A stretch of 64,000 nt of DNA, taken from assembly GCF_000621705.1 (NCBI RefSeq), contig NZ_JHXO01000011.1, positions 302,464 through 366,463 of the forward strand, in the 5' to 3' direction. The position numbers were made by a program, and so were the translations under genes. The DNA comes from Prolixibacter bellariivorans ATCC BAA-1284. Lineage in GTDB: Bacteria > Bacteroidota > Bacteroidia > Bacteroidales > Prolixibacteraceae. Below, piece by piece: positions 54,125 to 63,447 of the stretch. Each line of letters starts with the position of its first letter. Within the stretch, counting starts at the first letter, position 1. The notes beneath the pieces were generated by a model. The model searched no databases, was not told the DNA's origin, and saw nothing but the letters and a program-made list of their open reading frames with translations.

Positions 54125-54179
54125 AATAAGGTTAATAAGGTTGGTTGTTAGCAGTGACTGACGAGTTACTAAGGTTTAA
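54125..54179 (-). repeat. REP-like repeat R3, inverted, abuts the transposase start
   Basis: Read on the minus strand it is aaaccttagtaactcgtcag followed by caaccttattaaccttatt, the same words as R1 and R2. It ends two bases before the transposase ATG. Confidence 0.75.
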
Positions 54180-54365
54180 TAATATAAAAATAAAGTCTTC
54201 AGAAAGGAAATGAAACAGGACGCGGAGAAAACATGGTGCCTCCGGTTGATTTGACCAACAAAACCAACCTGAATATTTCAGAACCAGAATTTTTTACAGA
54301 CTTTTGAGGTAGCTGAACTTGGTATACAAACAACCCTATCAGCGGCGTAAATCACCCTTCTTTTC

Positions 54366-54418
54366 GGTTTTAAAACCTTAGTAGCCCGTTGAGCTATCCC
54401 AGGTCTGCAACCTTATTT
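54366..54418 (+). repeat. REP-like repeat R4
   Basis: Carries the palindrome ggttttaaaacc, ttagtagcccgttgag and a shortened caaccttatt end. The preceding bases (agcggcgtaaatcaccctt) also resemble those before R2. The gap 54180-54461 contains nothing else I can name. Confidence 0.7.
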
Positions 54419-54461
54419 GTTGTAGAGCTGTTTTACGAGGAGACATCGTTTTTTATTACGT

Positions 54462-54701
54462 GTGAGAAATTTTGAAGCGAAAAAGATGTGGAGTCAGTTT
54501 CTCAGGTTCTTCCTGGTATTTGGAGTTCCGTTTGGTGTAATTGCTGGCATTATGGTTTATTTAATTACCTACAGCGAAATGGTAAAACACTATCCGGAGA
54601 AGGATTATCCCCGTAAACTTGCATTGAAATCGGCTCTTACGGCCATGGCCTTTTTCCTGCTCGTTGGTGGGATAATTGGCATTTTTGTTATGAAAGAGTG
54701 A
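54462..54701 (+). CDS. Small two-helix membrane protein, hypothetical
   Basis: A 79-residue protein if translation starts at the GTG at 54462, or 71 residues from the ATG at 54486 (MWSQFLRF). Two hydrophobic helices are clear: FFLVFGVPFGVIAGIMVYLI and, near the end, LTAMAFFLLVGGIIGIFVM. A charged loop (SEMVKHYPEKDYPRK) joins them. I recognise no family. It lies 75 bp before the HAD-protein gene on the same strand, so the two may be co-transcribed. Confidence 0.6.
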   Translation: MRNFEAKKMWSQFLRFFLVFGVPFGVIAGIMVYLITYSEMVKHYPEKDYPRKLALKSALTAMAFFLLVGGIIGIFVMKE

Positions 54702-54775
54702 TGCTGATATGTTAAGTGGATGGCATGGGCCGATAAAAAACCAGATTGTTTTTTTTGAATGTAAATGATTGTTTT

Positions 54776-55246
54776 ATGATAACGATAAATATTCCGGGAA
54801 ACCGGAAAATAGCCGTAAAATACCTGGTGCTCGATTACAACGGTACTTTGGCAATTGACGGAAAATTGATAGCGGGCGTCAAACAACTTTTAAATACGTT
54901 GAGTGAGCAGCTCGAAATTTATGTGCTGACGGCCGATACTTTCGGAACCGTGAAAAAGGAACTGGCCGGAGTCAACTGCCAGTTTTCCGTTATCAAGCCC
55001 GAAGAACAGGATAAGCAAAAGGAACAATTTGTGACGAGTTTGGGAAAAGAAAATGTGGTGGCTATCGGGAACGGCTTGAATGATGCCCTGATGTTAGCGA
55101 GCGCTGAATTGGGCATTGTCTTGCTACAGGCTGAAGGTGCCGCTGTAAAAACAATGCTGAGCGCCGATGCGGTTTGCCGGCAAATTACCGATGCGATTGA
55201 ATTGTTGAACCATCCGCTTCGGCTCAAAGCAACTTTGCGGAATTAA
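54776..55246 (+). CDS. HAD-superfamily protein, soluble P-type-ATPase-like
   Basis: A 156-residue single HAD domain. Motif I is LVLDYNGTLA, matching the DYNGT form of the soluble P-type ATPase-like group (COG4087) rather than the DxDxT of most HAD phosphatases. A threonine motif lies in VLTADTFGT. The acidic motif IV is AIGNGLNDALML. There is no cap domain and no membrane segment, so it is a cytoplasmic phosphatase-like protein of unknown substrate. The ATG at 54776 (MITINIPGNRK) is preferred to one at 54746, which adds ten residues. Confidence 0.8.
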   Translation: MITINIPGNRKIAVKYLVLDYNGTLAIDGKLIAGVKQLLNTLSEQLEIYVLTADTFGTVKKELAGVNCQFSVIKPEEQDKQKEQFVTSLGKENVVAIGNGLNDALMLASAELGIVLLQAEGAAVKTMLSADAVCRQITDAIELLNHPLRLKATLRN

Positions 55247-55371
55247 TCGGATGTCATAATTTTACATATTGCATCATTTTTCCCGCACAAAACCTCCTTT
55301 CCATTCGATTTCAATGCAAAAAAGGTTTTCTTCCCGATAAAAGCTATTTTTGGGTTTGAAATTTGAAAACC

Positions 55372-57177
55372 ATGCAAAACTTAACACGACTTTTTGATAT
55401 CCTCGATCTTTACCGGGGAGAGTACAGCCAAAAGGAGTTGGCTTTCGCCCGGAAAGAGAATGGAAAATGGTTGCCGTGGTCGGCAGCCGATTATGTGCGT
55501 CAGTCGGATGCCGTTGCCTGTGCGCTCTTAGACCTGGGTCTTGAGAAAGGCGACAAAGTAGCCACTATCTCAGGTAACCGACCGGAATGGAACGTGCTCG
55601 ATATGGGAGCGGCCCAGGCGGGAATCATTCATGTGCCGGTTTATCCAACGCTCAGTCTCGACGAGCAGAAATACATTCTCCGTCATTCCGGAGTAAAGTA
55701 TCTTTTTGTTGGCGATCGCAGCATCCAGTCCAAGCTCGACGAATTGCGATCCGGCGCCCCGTGTCTGGAAGGAATTTATTCTTTCAACGAAGTGGAAGAT
55801 GCCCGCTCGTGGAAGGAGTTCGTGGCGAAAGGCGAAGAGTTGCTTCCGACGTTGAAAACAAAGGTTGAGGAAATTAAGAAAAGTATTCACGAAGACGATT
55901 TGCTGACCCTGATTTACACCTCAGGAACGACCGGAACCCCCAAAGGGGTGATGCTTTCGCACAAAAACCTGATAAGTAATTCGAAAGCCACAGCATACAA
56001 GCTGGGACACGGCCCTCGCGCTATGGGTATGTCGCATGTCGCACTGTCGTTCTTACCGCTTTGTCACGTGTACGAGCGGATGATGGATTACAATTTCCAA
56101 ATTAATGGCCTGTCGGTTTATTATGCCGAAAGCCTGGCCACGATTGCCCGCGATATTAAAGAAATTCGTCCGCATGTATTTAACACCGTTCCGCGTTTGC
56201 TCGAAAAAGTTCACGAACGCGTGATGGAAGTAGGAAAGGATTTGACCGGGGTGAAAAAGTGGATATTCGACGAGGCCGTGAAATTTACCCGGAAATTTTA
56301 TGTGGGCATTAAGTTTAATCCTGTCGACCAGTTAAAATTCAATTTCTTCGACAAGGTCATCTATTCCAAATGGCGGGAAGCGCTAGGGGGACGTATCAAC
56401 TACATGGTGTCGGGCGGTTCGGCATTGCAAATCAATTTGCATCAGTTTTTCTGGATGGCCGGTATGCGGGTGTATGAAGGCTATGGATTGACCGAAACTT
56501 CGCCGGTAATTTTTGTGAATGACCCGATGGATGATTCCCGTGTTAAATTGGGAACCGTTGGCCCGTTGATGGATAACGGCACCGAGGGTAAAATTGCAGA
56601 AGATGGCGAAATTCTGGCACGTGGTCCCGGCTTGATGATGGGCTATTACAAGGATGAAGAGATGACCCGCAAAGTGATTGATGAAGATGGCTGGTTTCAC
56701 ACCGGCGATATCGGGGTGCTCGACGAAGGGAAGTTCTTGCGTATCACCGACAGGAAGAAAGAAATCTTTAAACTGAAATCAGGAAAGTATGTGGCTCCGC
56801 AGGCCGTTGAAAATATTCTGAAAGGCTCACATTTCATCGAACAGGTGCTGGTGGTTGGCGAAAATCAGAAGTTTGCCAGTGCTATCATTGTGCCGGCTTT
56901 CGATGCGTTGGAGAAATTTGCCTCCGAAAAGAAACTGGAAGCTGCTAATCGTCAGGAGATGATTCAGCATCCCGAAATCGATGCGCTTTTGCGGAAAGAA
57001 GTTCGACTCGCGAATAAAAAGCTTGGAAATAACGAGCAGGTAAAACGCTTTAAGTTGGTAGCCGATACTTGGTCGCAGGGAACAGGCGAACTTTCTCAAA
57101 CACTGAAACTAAAGCGAAAAGTGTTGCACCAAAAATATGATGGACTCATCCGGGAGATTTTTTCTATTGAGGATTAA
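55372..57177 (+). CDS. Long-chain acyl-CoA synthetase (FadD/FAA type)
   Basis: The 601-residue AMP-forming ligase has LIYTSGTTGTPKGVMLSHKN near 190 and FLPLCHVYERMMDY of the long-chain group. YEGYGLTETSPVIFVN follows near 370, then WFHTGDIGVLDEGKFLRI and DRKKEIFKLKSGKYVAPQ. The start is the ATG at 55372; a TTG codon three triplets earlier is less likely. TATTTTTG at 55345-55352 may be its -7 box. It is the second acyl-CoA ligase in the window and the more typical of the two. Confidence 0.94.
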   Translation: MQNLTRLFDILDLYRGEYSQKELAFARKENGKWLPWSAADYVRQSDAVACALLDLGLEKGDKVATISGNRPEWNVLDMGAAQAGIIHVPVYPTLSLDEQKYILRHSGVKYLFVGDRSIQSKLDELRSGAPCLEGIYSFNEVEDARSWKEFVAKGEELLPTLKTKVEEIKKSIHEDDLLTLIYTSGTTGTPKGVMLSHKNLISNSKATAYKLGHGPRAMGMSHVALSFLPLCHVYERMMDYNFQINGLSVYYAESLATIARDIKEIRPHVFNTVPRLLEKVHERVMEVGKDLTGVKKWIFDEAVKFTRKFYVGIKFNPVDQLKFNFFDKVIYSKWREALGGRINYMVSGGSALQINLHQFFWMAGMRVYEGYGLTETSPVIFVNDPMDDSRVKLGTVGPLMDNGTEGKIAEDGEILARGPGLMMGYYKDEEMTRKVIDEDGWFHTGDIGVLDEGKFLRITDRKKEIFKLKSGKYVAPQAVENILKGSHFIEQVLVVGENQKFASAIIVPAFDALEKFASEKKLEAANRQEMIQHPEIDALLRKEVRLANKKLGNNEQVKRFKLVADTWSQGTGELSQTLKLKRKVLHQKYDGLIREIFSIED

Positions 57178-57364
57178 AACTTTACCTCACCGAAAACAGT
57201 TTAGTAAATAATGGCGTGATGGTGGGAAATTTCTGCACCAAAAGGTTATTAAATGTTAACCGAAGAGCCTCCTTGAAAGAATAAGGCTATTTTCGGGGGA
57301 AATTGTATTATTTTTGTTAGAAGAAAATGAGTATCAGGTAAGGATTTAGCCCGATGAAAATTTA

Positions 57365-58978
57365 ATGACTATGAGATATTTAAAACTATCCTTTTTACTT
57401 TTTGTATTTACGGCTCTGTTGGTTCCGGCTTCGGCGCAGGCCCAGGAGCAGGACGTGCAGTCGCAGGCCATTAAATTTGGGCGAGTGCTTCGTTTGGTCC
57501 AGACATTTTATGTCGATACAGTCAACCTGAAATCGTTAACGGAGGATGCCATCGTAAAGGTGCTTTCCGATTTGGATCCACATTCGGTCTACATTTCCAA
57601 GGAGGAAGTTGAGGAGATGAACGAGCCGCTACAGGGGAATTTCGAAGGAATCGGTATTTCGTTTAATATTCATCAGGATACATTAATGGTGTTGACCACT
57701 ATTCCTGGTGGACCTTCAGAAAAAGTTGGACTTCGCCCGGGTGACCGTATTATGACAGTCGATGGTAAGAATATAGCCGGCATCGGGTTGAAAAACCAGG
57801 ATGTTTTTGATATGCTCCGTGGTGACAAGGGGACCAAAGTGAATCTTCAGATAAAAAGAAAAGGTGAGAAAAACCTGTTGGATTTTACCATCGTTCGCGA
57901 TAAAATCCCGATTCACAGTCTTGATGCAGCATACATGCTGAACAAGCATATTGCTTACATCAAGCTGAACCGTTTTGCCGCAACTACGCCGGATGAGTTT
58001 CTGGAGGCGATGGATAACCTGCAAAACAATAACAAGGTTGAAGGTTTGGTGCTCGATCTTCGTGGAAACGGAGGTGGTTATTTGCGTGCGGCTATCGAAT
58101 TGGCCGATCAGTTCCTGTCGAATCATCGGTTGGTCGTTTACACGAAAGGAATTCATTCGCCTAAACGGGAATATTTTGCCACGGGCAGTGGTGATTTCGA
58201 GGATGGAAAACTGGTTGTCCTTGTTAATGAAGGTTCGGCTTCGGCCAGTGAGATTGTAACCGGTGCTATTCAGGACTGGGACCGCGGCGTGGTGATTGGC
58301 CGCAGAACTTTTGGAAAAGGTCTGGTACAGCAGCCGTTCATGCTGAGTGATGGCTCTATGATCCGTTTAACAACGGCACATTATTATACGCCTTCCGGCA
58401 GAAATATTCAGAAGCCTTATTCGAAGGGAATTCAGGAATACCGGAACGATTACCTGGAAAGGTTCGAACACGGTGAGTTCTTTAGCCGCGACAGCATCAA
58501 TCTGCCCGATTCGCTGATGACACATACCTTGGTTACCAAGCGGAAAGTGTACGGCGGCGGTGGTATTATGCCTGATATTTTTGTTCCGATGGACACTTCG
58601 GTGAATTATCGTTACTACAACGAGTTGGTTCGGAAGAACATTCTGTTCCCGTTTGTTGTAGGCTACATGGATAAAAACCGGGCTCAACTTCTTCAGAAGT
58701 ATAAAACGTTCGATGCCTTTAATCAGGACTACATGGTGAATGATACCATGTATGAAAAATTGGTAGCCGCCGGCGATAAGGAAGGAATTAAACCGGAAAA
58801 AGAAAATCCGGAAGTTTCGGAGAACTTGTTAAAGCAGCAGATCAAGGCGTTAATTGCTCGCGATTTATACGATAATGGCACTTACTTCCAGATTATGAAT
58901 GAAGATGATAAGGCTATTAAGAAAGCACTGCAGGTGCTTACGGACGATAAATTGTATGAGAAATATCTAGGACGTTAA
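57365..58978 (+). CDS. S41-family C-terminal processing peptidase with PDZ domain
   Basis: A 537-residue exported serine protease. The signal peptide covers about 1-27 (ends ASAQAQ). A PDZ domain spans about 80-165 with GIGISFNIHQD and GLRPGDRIMTVDG. The catalytic domain has GLVLDLRGNGGGYL, the serine in NEGSASASEIVTGA and the lysine in GRRTFGKGLVQQP. It should cut periplasmic proteins near their C-termini. The start is ATG at 57365, with 57371 as an alternative. TATTTTTG at 57309-57316 is a likely -7 box. A hairpin follows the gene. Confidence 0.94.
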   Translation: MTMRYLKLSFLLFVFTALLVPASAQAQEQDVQSQAIKFGRVLRLVQTFYVDTVNLKSLTEDAIVKVLSDLDPHSVYISKEEVEEMNEPLQGNFEGIGISFNIHQDTLMVLTTIPGGPSEKVGLRPGDRIMTVDGKNIAGIGLKNQDVFDMLRGDKGTKVNLQIKRKGEKNLLDFTIVRDKIPIHSLDAAYMLNKHIAYIKLNRFAATTPDEFLEAMDNLQNNNKVEGLVLDLRGNGGGYLRAAIELADQFLSNHRLVVYTKGIHSPKREYFATGSGDFEDGKLVVLVNEGSASASEIVTGAIQDWDRGVVIGRRTFGKGLVQQPFMLSDGSMIRLTTAHYYTPSGRNIQKPYSKGIQEYRNDYLERFEHGEFFSRDSINLPDSLMTHTLVTKRKVYGGGGIMPDIFVPMDTSVNYRYYNELVRKNILFPFVVGYMDKNRAQLLQKYKTFDAFNQDYMVNDTMYEKLVAAGDKEGIKPEKENPEVSENLLKQQIKALIARDLYDNGTYFQIMNEDDKAIKKALQVLTDDKLYEKYLGR

Positions 58979-59004
58979 ATTCGTCAGGGTGAAAAATAAT
59001 AACA

Positions 59005-59034
59005 GGTCCGGCCATTTCAGCCGGACTTCTTTTA
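59005..59034 (+). terminator. Hairpin between the S41 protease gene and pnuC
   Basis: The perfect stem gtccggc/gccggac (arms 59006-59012 and 59020-59026) is followed by TTCTTTT. It ends only about 10 bp before the pnuC ATG, so it may act as terminator, attenuator, or a structure near the pnuC start. Confidence 0.7.
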
Positions 59035-59043
59035 TGTGCAGCA

Positions 59044-59643
59044 ATGATTGAAATTTTATCCTGGTTACAGGAGCACTGGGTGGAAGTAAGTGGAACGGTT
59101 ACCGGTTTGGCTTACCTTTATTTTTCCATTCGCCAAAGCATTTTAACCTGGCCGCTGGGCTTGCTCTCTTCGGTACTTTATGTGTATGTGTTTTTCGTAT
59201 CGAAGTTTTATGCCGATATGGGGCTTCAGTTTTATTATGTCGTCATCAGTATTTACGGATGGTATGCCTGGCTTCACGGAAATGGTAAAAACAATCATCA
59301 TGGAGAGTTAAAAGTATCCCGAACCTCTTTCGGCCTTTGGATAAAGCTTTTTGTTGCTAACCTGGTGTTGTATGTTGTGATTGCTTACATCCTGATCAAT
59401 TTTACGGATTCTCCTGTTCCTTACTGGGATTCGTTCACTACCGCATTAAGCATCGTGGCTACCTGGATGCTGGCCCGCAAAAAAATTGAGCACTGGTTAC
59501 TCTGGGTAATCATAGATTCTGTCTCGTTGGGATTGTATATTTACAAAGGATTATATGCCACCACATTCCTCTTTTTTGTTTACACAGTCATGGCTGTTGT
59601 TGGATTTGTGGAGTGGCGAAAAGATTTGAAGAACAACCGGTAA
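59044..59643 (+). CDS. pnuC: Nicotinamide riboside transporter
   Basis: A 199-residue inner-membrane protein with about seven hydrophobic segments. PnuC motifs include WPLGLLSSVLYVYVFFVSKF, YADMGLQFYYVVISIYGWYAW and a final WVIIDSVSLGLYIYKGLY. It facilitates uptake of nicotinamide riboside, which is trapped by phosphorylation. The kinase gene lies 3 bp downstream, confirming the NAD-salvage assignment rather than a thiamine (PnuT) one. A hairpin sits just before the start. Confidence 0.93.
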   Translation: MIEILSWLQEHWVEVSGTVTGLAYLYFSIRQSILTWPLGLLSSVLYVYVFFVSKFYADMGLQFYYVVISIYGWYAWLHGNGKNNHHGELKVSRTSFGLWIKLFVANLVLYVVIAYILINFTDSPVPYWDSFTTALSIVATWMLARKKIEHWLLWVIIDSVSLGLYIYKGLYATTFLFFVYTVMAVVGFVEWRKDLKNNR

Positions 59644-59646
59644 AAG

Positions 59647-60174
59647 ATGACAGAAAAAATGAAACGTATCGTCATAACCGGTCCCGAATCGACCGGAAAA
59701 ACCGAACTGGCTCGTACGCTGGCTGAGCATTTTCAAACAGTTTGGGTTCCGGAATATGCCCGAAGTTATGTCGAGAATATTGAGCGAGCGTATACGCGAG
59801 AGGATGTTGAGAACATTGCGAGATATCAACTTTCACAGGAACAAGCGTTTCAGGCGAAAGCTCAAAACGGATTTCTGTTTTTCGATACCTGGTTCATCAT
59901 TACGAAAATCTGGTTCGATGTGGTTTACGGTGAATGTCCCCAGTGGATAACGGAACATATCAGCAATTCCCAAATCGATTTGTTTTTGGTTTGTGATACC
60001 GACCTTCCCTGGATACCTGATTCAGTGAGAGAAAATGGCGGCGAAAAAAGAAATGAATTAATGCAAATGTATTGCCGCGAAATTGAGTCATTCGGTTTTC
60101 ATTACGCCAAGGTTTCCGGAAACGGTGAGAACCGGTTGAAGAACGCACTGAAACTGATCGAGGAAGAATTTTAA
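59647..60174 (+). CDS. NadR-like nicotinamide riboside kinase
   Basis: A 175-residue P-loop kinase corresponding to the C-terminal domain of NadR. The Walker A motif is IVITGPESTGKTELARTLAE. YARSYVENI and FFDTWFIITKIWF follow, then LFLVCDTDLPWIPD. It lacks the nucleotidylyltransferase and DNA-binding domains of enterobacterial NadR, so it should only phosphorylate nicotinamide riboside. It pairs with pnuC as a two-gene salvage unit. Confidence 0.92.
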   Translation: MTEKMKRIVITGPESTGKTELARTLAEHFQTVWVPEYARSYVENIERAYTREDVENIARYQLSQEQAFQAKAQNGFLFFDTWFIITKIWFDVVYGECPQWITEHISNSQIDLFLVCDTDLPWIPDSVRENGGEKRNELMQMYCREIESFGFHYAKVSGNGENRLKNALKLIEEEF

Positions 60175-60371
60175 AACCATTGCTGCTAACATTTGTTATG
60201 CATGGCATGCAAAATATCGGTAACTTTAAGTATCAGGTAACATTTTTTGAGATTGAATTAACAGTTCGAAGATGTATGCCTTTTAGTTTTGCCCGTATCA
60301 TTGGATGACGATGTTTTGAATATGTACCTCATTATTGAAACTTCCGTTATCGCGCCCCAAAAATAACCCAC

Positions 60372-61310
60372 ATGAAGATTGCACAGAACATTACGGAATT
60401 GATTGGACAGACTCCATTGGTCCGGTTAAATAAACTGGCACAAGGCATCGAAGCAGAGGTATTGGTGAAACTGGAGTCTTTTAACCCGGGTGGCTCCGTA
60501 AAAGATCGTTTAGGACTGGCACTTGTCCAGGCAGTTGAACGAGATGGATTGATTAGTTCTTCTACGACTATTATTGAGCCGACAAGTGGAAATACCGGCG
60601 TTGGATTGGCGATGGTTTGTGCGTCGAAAGGTTATGCATTAAAGATTGTCATGCCCGAAACAGCAACTGTCGAGCGTCGTATGATTATCGAGGCGTATGG
60701 AGCTGAAGTGATACTGACTCCCGGCAAGGAAGGAATGAAGGGCGCTATTGCGAAAGCTGAGGAATTGCAACGTGAAATTCCGGATAGTTTTATTCCAATG
60801 CAGTTTTCCAATCCGGCAAATCCCGAAATGCACAGAAAAACTACCGCATATGAAATATGGAACGATACCGACGGTACGGTTGATATTTTCATTGCTGGTG
60901 CCGGAACAGGAGGAACCATAACCGGCGTTTCAGAGGAACTGAAAAAATTGAATCCGGAAATCCGGACCATGGTGGTGGAGCCGGAAGATTCCGCGATCCT
61001 ATCGGGAAAGGAACCGGGAAGACATAAGATTCAGGGAATAGGGCCTGGTTTTATACCGGAAGTTTTGAATACATCGTGTTACGATGAGGTCTGTTGTGTT
61101 TCGAATGATAATGCCTATGACATGGCAAGAAAACTCAGCACGGAGGAAGGAATTTTTTGTGGTATTTCATCAGGCGCTAATGTTTATGCGGCTATCGAGA
61201 TCGCGAAAAGGCCGGAGAATAAGAATAAGCGAATTGTCACCATTATTTGTGATACAGGAGAACGATATTTAAGCACCCCATTATTCAATAATCATCATGA
61301 GAAAGATTAA
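60372..61310 (+). CDS. cysK: Cysteine synthase (O-acetylserine sulfhydrylase)
   Basis: Forms cysteine from O-acetylserine and sulfide. The 312-residue fold-type II PLP enzyme has the Schiff-base lysine in NPGGSVKDRLGLALV and TSGNTGVGLAMVCASKGY. The glycine-rich phosphate loop is GAGTGGTITGVSEELK near 180, and HKIQGIGPGFIPEVL near 220. It overlaps the serine acetyltransferase gene by 14 bp, giving a coupled cysteine unit. Confidence 0.96.
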   Translation: MKIAQNITELIGQTPLVRLNKLAQGIEAEVLVKLESFNPGGSVKDRLGLALVQAVERDGLISSSTTIIEPTSGNTGVGLAMVCASKGYALKIVMPETATVERRMIIEAYGAEVILTPGKEGMKGAIAKAEELQREIPDSFIPMQFSNPANPEMHRKTTAYEIWNDTDGTVDIFIAGAGTGGTITGVSEELKKLNPEIRTMVVEPEDSAILSGKEPGRHKIQGIGPGFIPEVLNTSCYDEVCCVSNDNAYDMARKLSTEEGIFCGISSGANVYAAIEIAKRPENKNKRIVTIICDTGERYLSTPLFNNHHEKD

Positions 61311-62232
61311 TCAGAAAGATATAGACAACCGTCTGACAAAAGCCATCAGGGATTTGTCAGATCCCAAATCGTATGATTTGGTATGTCACGAGCATCGGCT
61401 GGGAGAGCCTATGCCATCGATTGATAAGCTCGCTAAAATGGTCGATAAGGTCAGGCAAATCATCTTCCCCGGTTATTTTGGCGATATCAATTTAAACCTC
61501 GGGACCATCGAATATTATATTGGGGTAATGATTGATGAAGTGTTTGAACTAATCTCAGAGCAGATTCTTGCTGGGTTGTGCTTCTCCTGCGGCGATAACG
61601 AACGTCCGGAAATGCTTCAGCTGGAAAAAGATGCTTCCAAAATTGCGATGGAATTTATCGAAGGTCTTCCTGAAATCAGACGAATGATGGTAACCGACGT
61701 TAATGCTGCCTATTTGGGCGATCCGGCTGCCAATGGAATTGGAGAAGTAATTTTCTGTTATCCGGCTACCCGGGCCATTTCAAATTACCGAATTGCCCAC
61801 CATTTGTTGAAGCTGGGGGTTCCGTTGATTCCCCGTATTATTACAGAGATGGCGCACTCCGAAACCGGAATTGATATTCACCCACGTGCTGAAATTGATG
61901 AATATTTCAGTATTGACCATGGTACTGGTGTGGTTATTGGATCAACCAGCGTGATTGGCAAGAATGTGAAACTTTACCAGGGGGTTACGCTCGGTGCGAA
62001 AAGTTTCCCACTTGATGAAAATGGTAACCCGATTAAAGGAATTCCGCGTCACCCGATTGTGGAAGACAATGTGGTAGTCTATTCCAATGCCACTGTACTT
62101 GGACGAATAACCATTGGACACGATTCTGTTATTGGTGGTAACGTGTGGGTTACCAATAGTTTGCCGCCACACTCGAAGGTTGTTCAGGTAAAAAGTCGTC
62201 AGGCCGAATTTGTTGATGGAAGTGGAATTTAA
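61297..62232 (+). CDS. cysE: Serine O-acetyltransferase
   Basis: Makes O-acetylserine for cysK. The 311-residue protein has a helical N-terminal region of about 170 residues, longer than in the short SAT forms. The left-handed beta-helix domain follows, with GIDIHPRAEIDEYFSIDHGT carrying the catalytic His/Asp region, then GVVIGSTSVIGKNVKLYQGV and HPIVEDNVVVYSNATVLG. It starts inside the end of cysK. Feedback by cysteine is known for the family but cannot be read here. Confidence 0.94.
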   Translation: MRKINQKDIDNRLTKAIRDLSDPKSYDLVCHEHRLGEPMPSIDKLAKMVDKVRQIIFPGYFGDINLNLGTIEYYIGVMIDEVFELISEQILAGLCFSCGDNERPEMLQLEKDASKIAMEFIEGLPEIRRMMVTDVNAAYLGDPAANGIGEVIFCYPATRAISNYRIAHHLLKLGVPLIPRIITEMAHSETGIDIHPRAEIDEYFSIDHGTGVVIGSTSVIGKNVKLYQGVTLGAKSFPLDENGNPIKGIPRHPIVEDNVVVYSNATVLGRITIGHDSVIGGNVWVTNSLPPHSKVVQVKSRQAEFVDGSGI

Positions 62233-62241
62233 ACCTTTGGT

Positions 62242-62270
62242 TTGATTTATCCGCGATTCGGTTAACTTTG
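62242..62270 (+). promoter_or_regulatory. Promoter of the THUMP methyltransferase gene
   Basis: TTG (62242-62244), an 18-bp spacer and TAACTTTG (62263-62270) fit the Bacteroidota consensus. A start near 62277 would leave only about 10 nt before the ATG at 62287 and 22 nt before that at 62299. Confidence 0.65.
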
Positions 62271-62298
62271 CCGGGCAAATGGATAAATGACTGCATTG

Positions 62299-63447
62299 AT
62301 GGAAAAGTTTCAGATGGTTGCCAAAACATTCGCCGGTTTAGAGGGCGTTTTGGCCAGTGAGCTCGAGATACTAGGAGCCGAGAATATTACAGAAGAAAGA
62401 CGTGCCGTTACCTTTGAAGGTACAAAAGAGACACTTTACAAAGCCAACTTTTGTCTGAGAACAGCCCTTCGAATTCTGAAACCCATTGCAGAATTCGAGG
62501 TAAACGACCGGGATGATTTATATGCCGGTGCAAAGAAAGTTGATTGGTCAAAATTCATCGAGCTTGGAAAAACCATTTCGGTTGACAGTGTTGTCAGTTC
62601 AGAGATTTTCATCAATTCCATGTATGTTTCCATGAAAGTGAAAGATGCTGTTGTCGATCAATTCAGGGAAAAGACCAGAAAACGACCTTCTGTCAATACG
62701 GAAGATCCGGATATCCGCATCAATGTTCATTTAACCGGTAATAAATGTTCTGTGTCACTTGATAGCTCGGGGGAATCGCTTCATAAGCGTGGTTACCGTG
62801 TAGCGCAGACTGAAGCGCCTATTAATGAAGTGTTGGGTGCGGGAATGATTTTGTTGTCAGGATGGGATGGAAAAAAGAATTTTCTCGATCCGATGTGCGG
62901 TTCGGGAACCTTGTTGATTGAGGCTGCCATGATTGCGTTGGGAATTCCTCCGGGAATGTACCGTAAATCGTTTGGATTCGAGCGTTGGCTCGATTTCGAT
63001 GAAGAAATGTTCGAGGAAATCTATAACGCCGATTACGAGAAAGATTTTGACGGCAAAATTGTTGGTTCCGATATTTCCACCCGCAATGTGGCTATTGCAC
63101 GGGCAAACATCAAAAATGCTGGCTTATCGAAACACATCGAAGTGGATACGATGGATTTTGCTCAGCTTCAACCGCCGTTCGATAATGGAATTATTGTTAC
63201 CAATCCGCCTTACGGAGAACGTTTGAAGCCATTTTCACTTCGGGCACTCTATCAAATGATAGGAGATAGTTTGAAAAATAATTTTCCCGGCTATGAAGCC
63301 TGGATGATTTCCAGCTCGAAAGATGGCTTGAAAAGTGTTGGTTTACGGCCTGCAGAGAAGATGACACTTTACAATGGTGCTTTAGAATGTAGCTACCGTT
63401 GTTATCAGCTTTACCAAGGCTCTAAAAAGTCTGCTAAAAGAGACTAA
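62299..63447 (+). CDS. THUMP-domain 23S rRNA guanine-N2 methyltransferase (RlmL/RlmK-like)
   Basis: A 382-residue protein. The N-terminal THUMP domain (about 1-150) has FAGLEGVLASELEILGAENI. The class I methyltransferase domain has FLDPMCGSGTLLIEAAMIAL near 195 and the catalytic IIVTNPPYGERLKPFS near 305. It corresponds to the N-terminal half of E. coli RlmKL, so methylation of G2445 in 23S rRNA is likely. The ATG at 62299 (MEKFQMVAK) is preferred because the predicted start of transcription leaves little leader for the ATG at 62287. Confidence 0.92.
   Translation: MEKFQMVAKTFAGLEGVLASELEILGAENITEERRAVTFEGTKETLYKANFCLRTALRILKPIAEFEVNDRDDLYAGAKKVDWSKFIELGKTISVDSVVSSEIFINSMYVSMKVKDAVVDQFREKTRKRPSVNTEDPDIRINVHLTGNKCSVSLDSSGESLHKRGYRVAQTEAPINEVLGAGMILLSGWDGKKNFLDPMCGSGTLLIEAAMIALGIPPGMYRKSFGFERWLDFDEEMFEEIYNADYEKDFDGKIVGSDISTRNVAIARANIKNAGLSKHIEVDTMDFAQLQPPFDNGIIVTNPPYGERLKPFSLRALYQMIGDSLKNNFPGYEAWMISSSKDGLKSVGLRPAEKMTLYNGALECSYRCYQLYQGSKKSAKRD

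Noticed and set aside
60175..60371. Riboswitch upstream of cysK
   Set aside because: No conserved S-box-like or other riboswitch core could be recognised in the 197-bp leader region.
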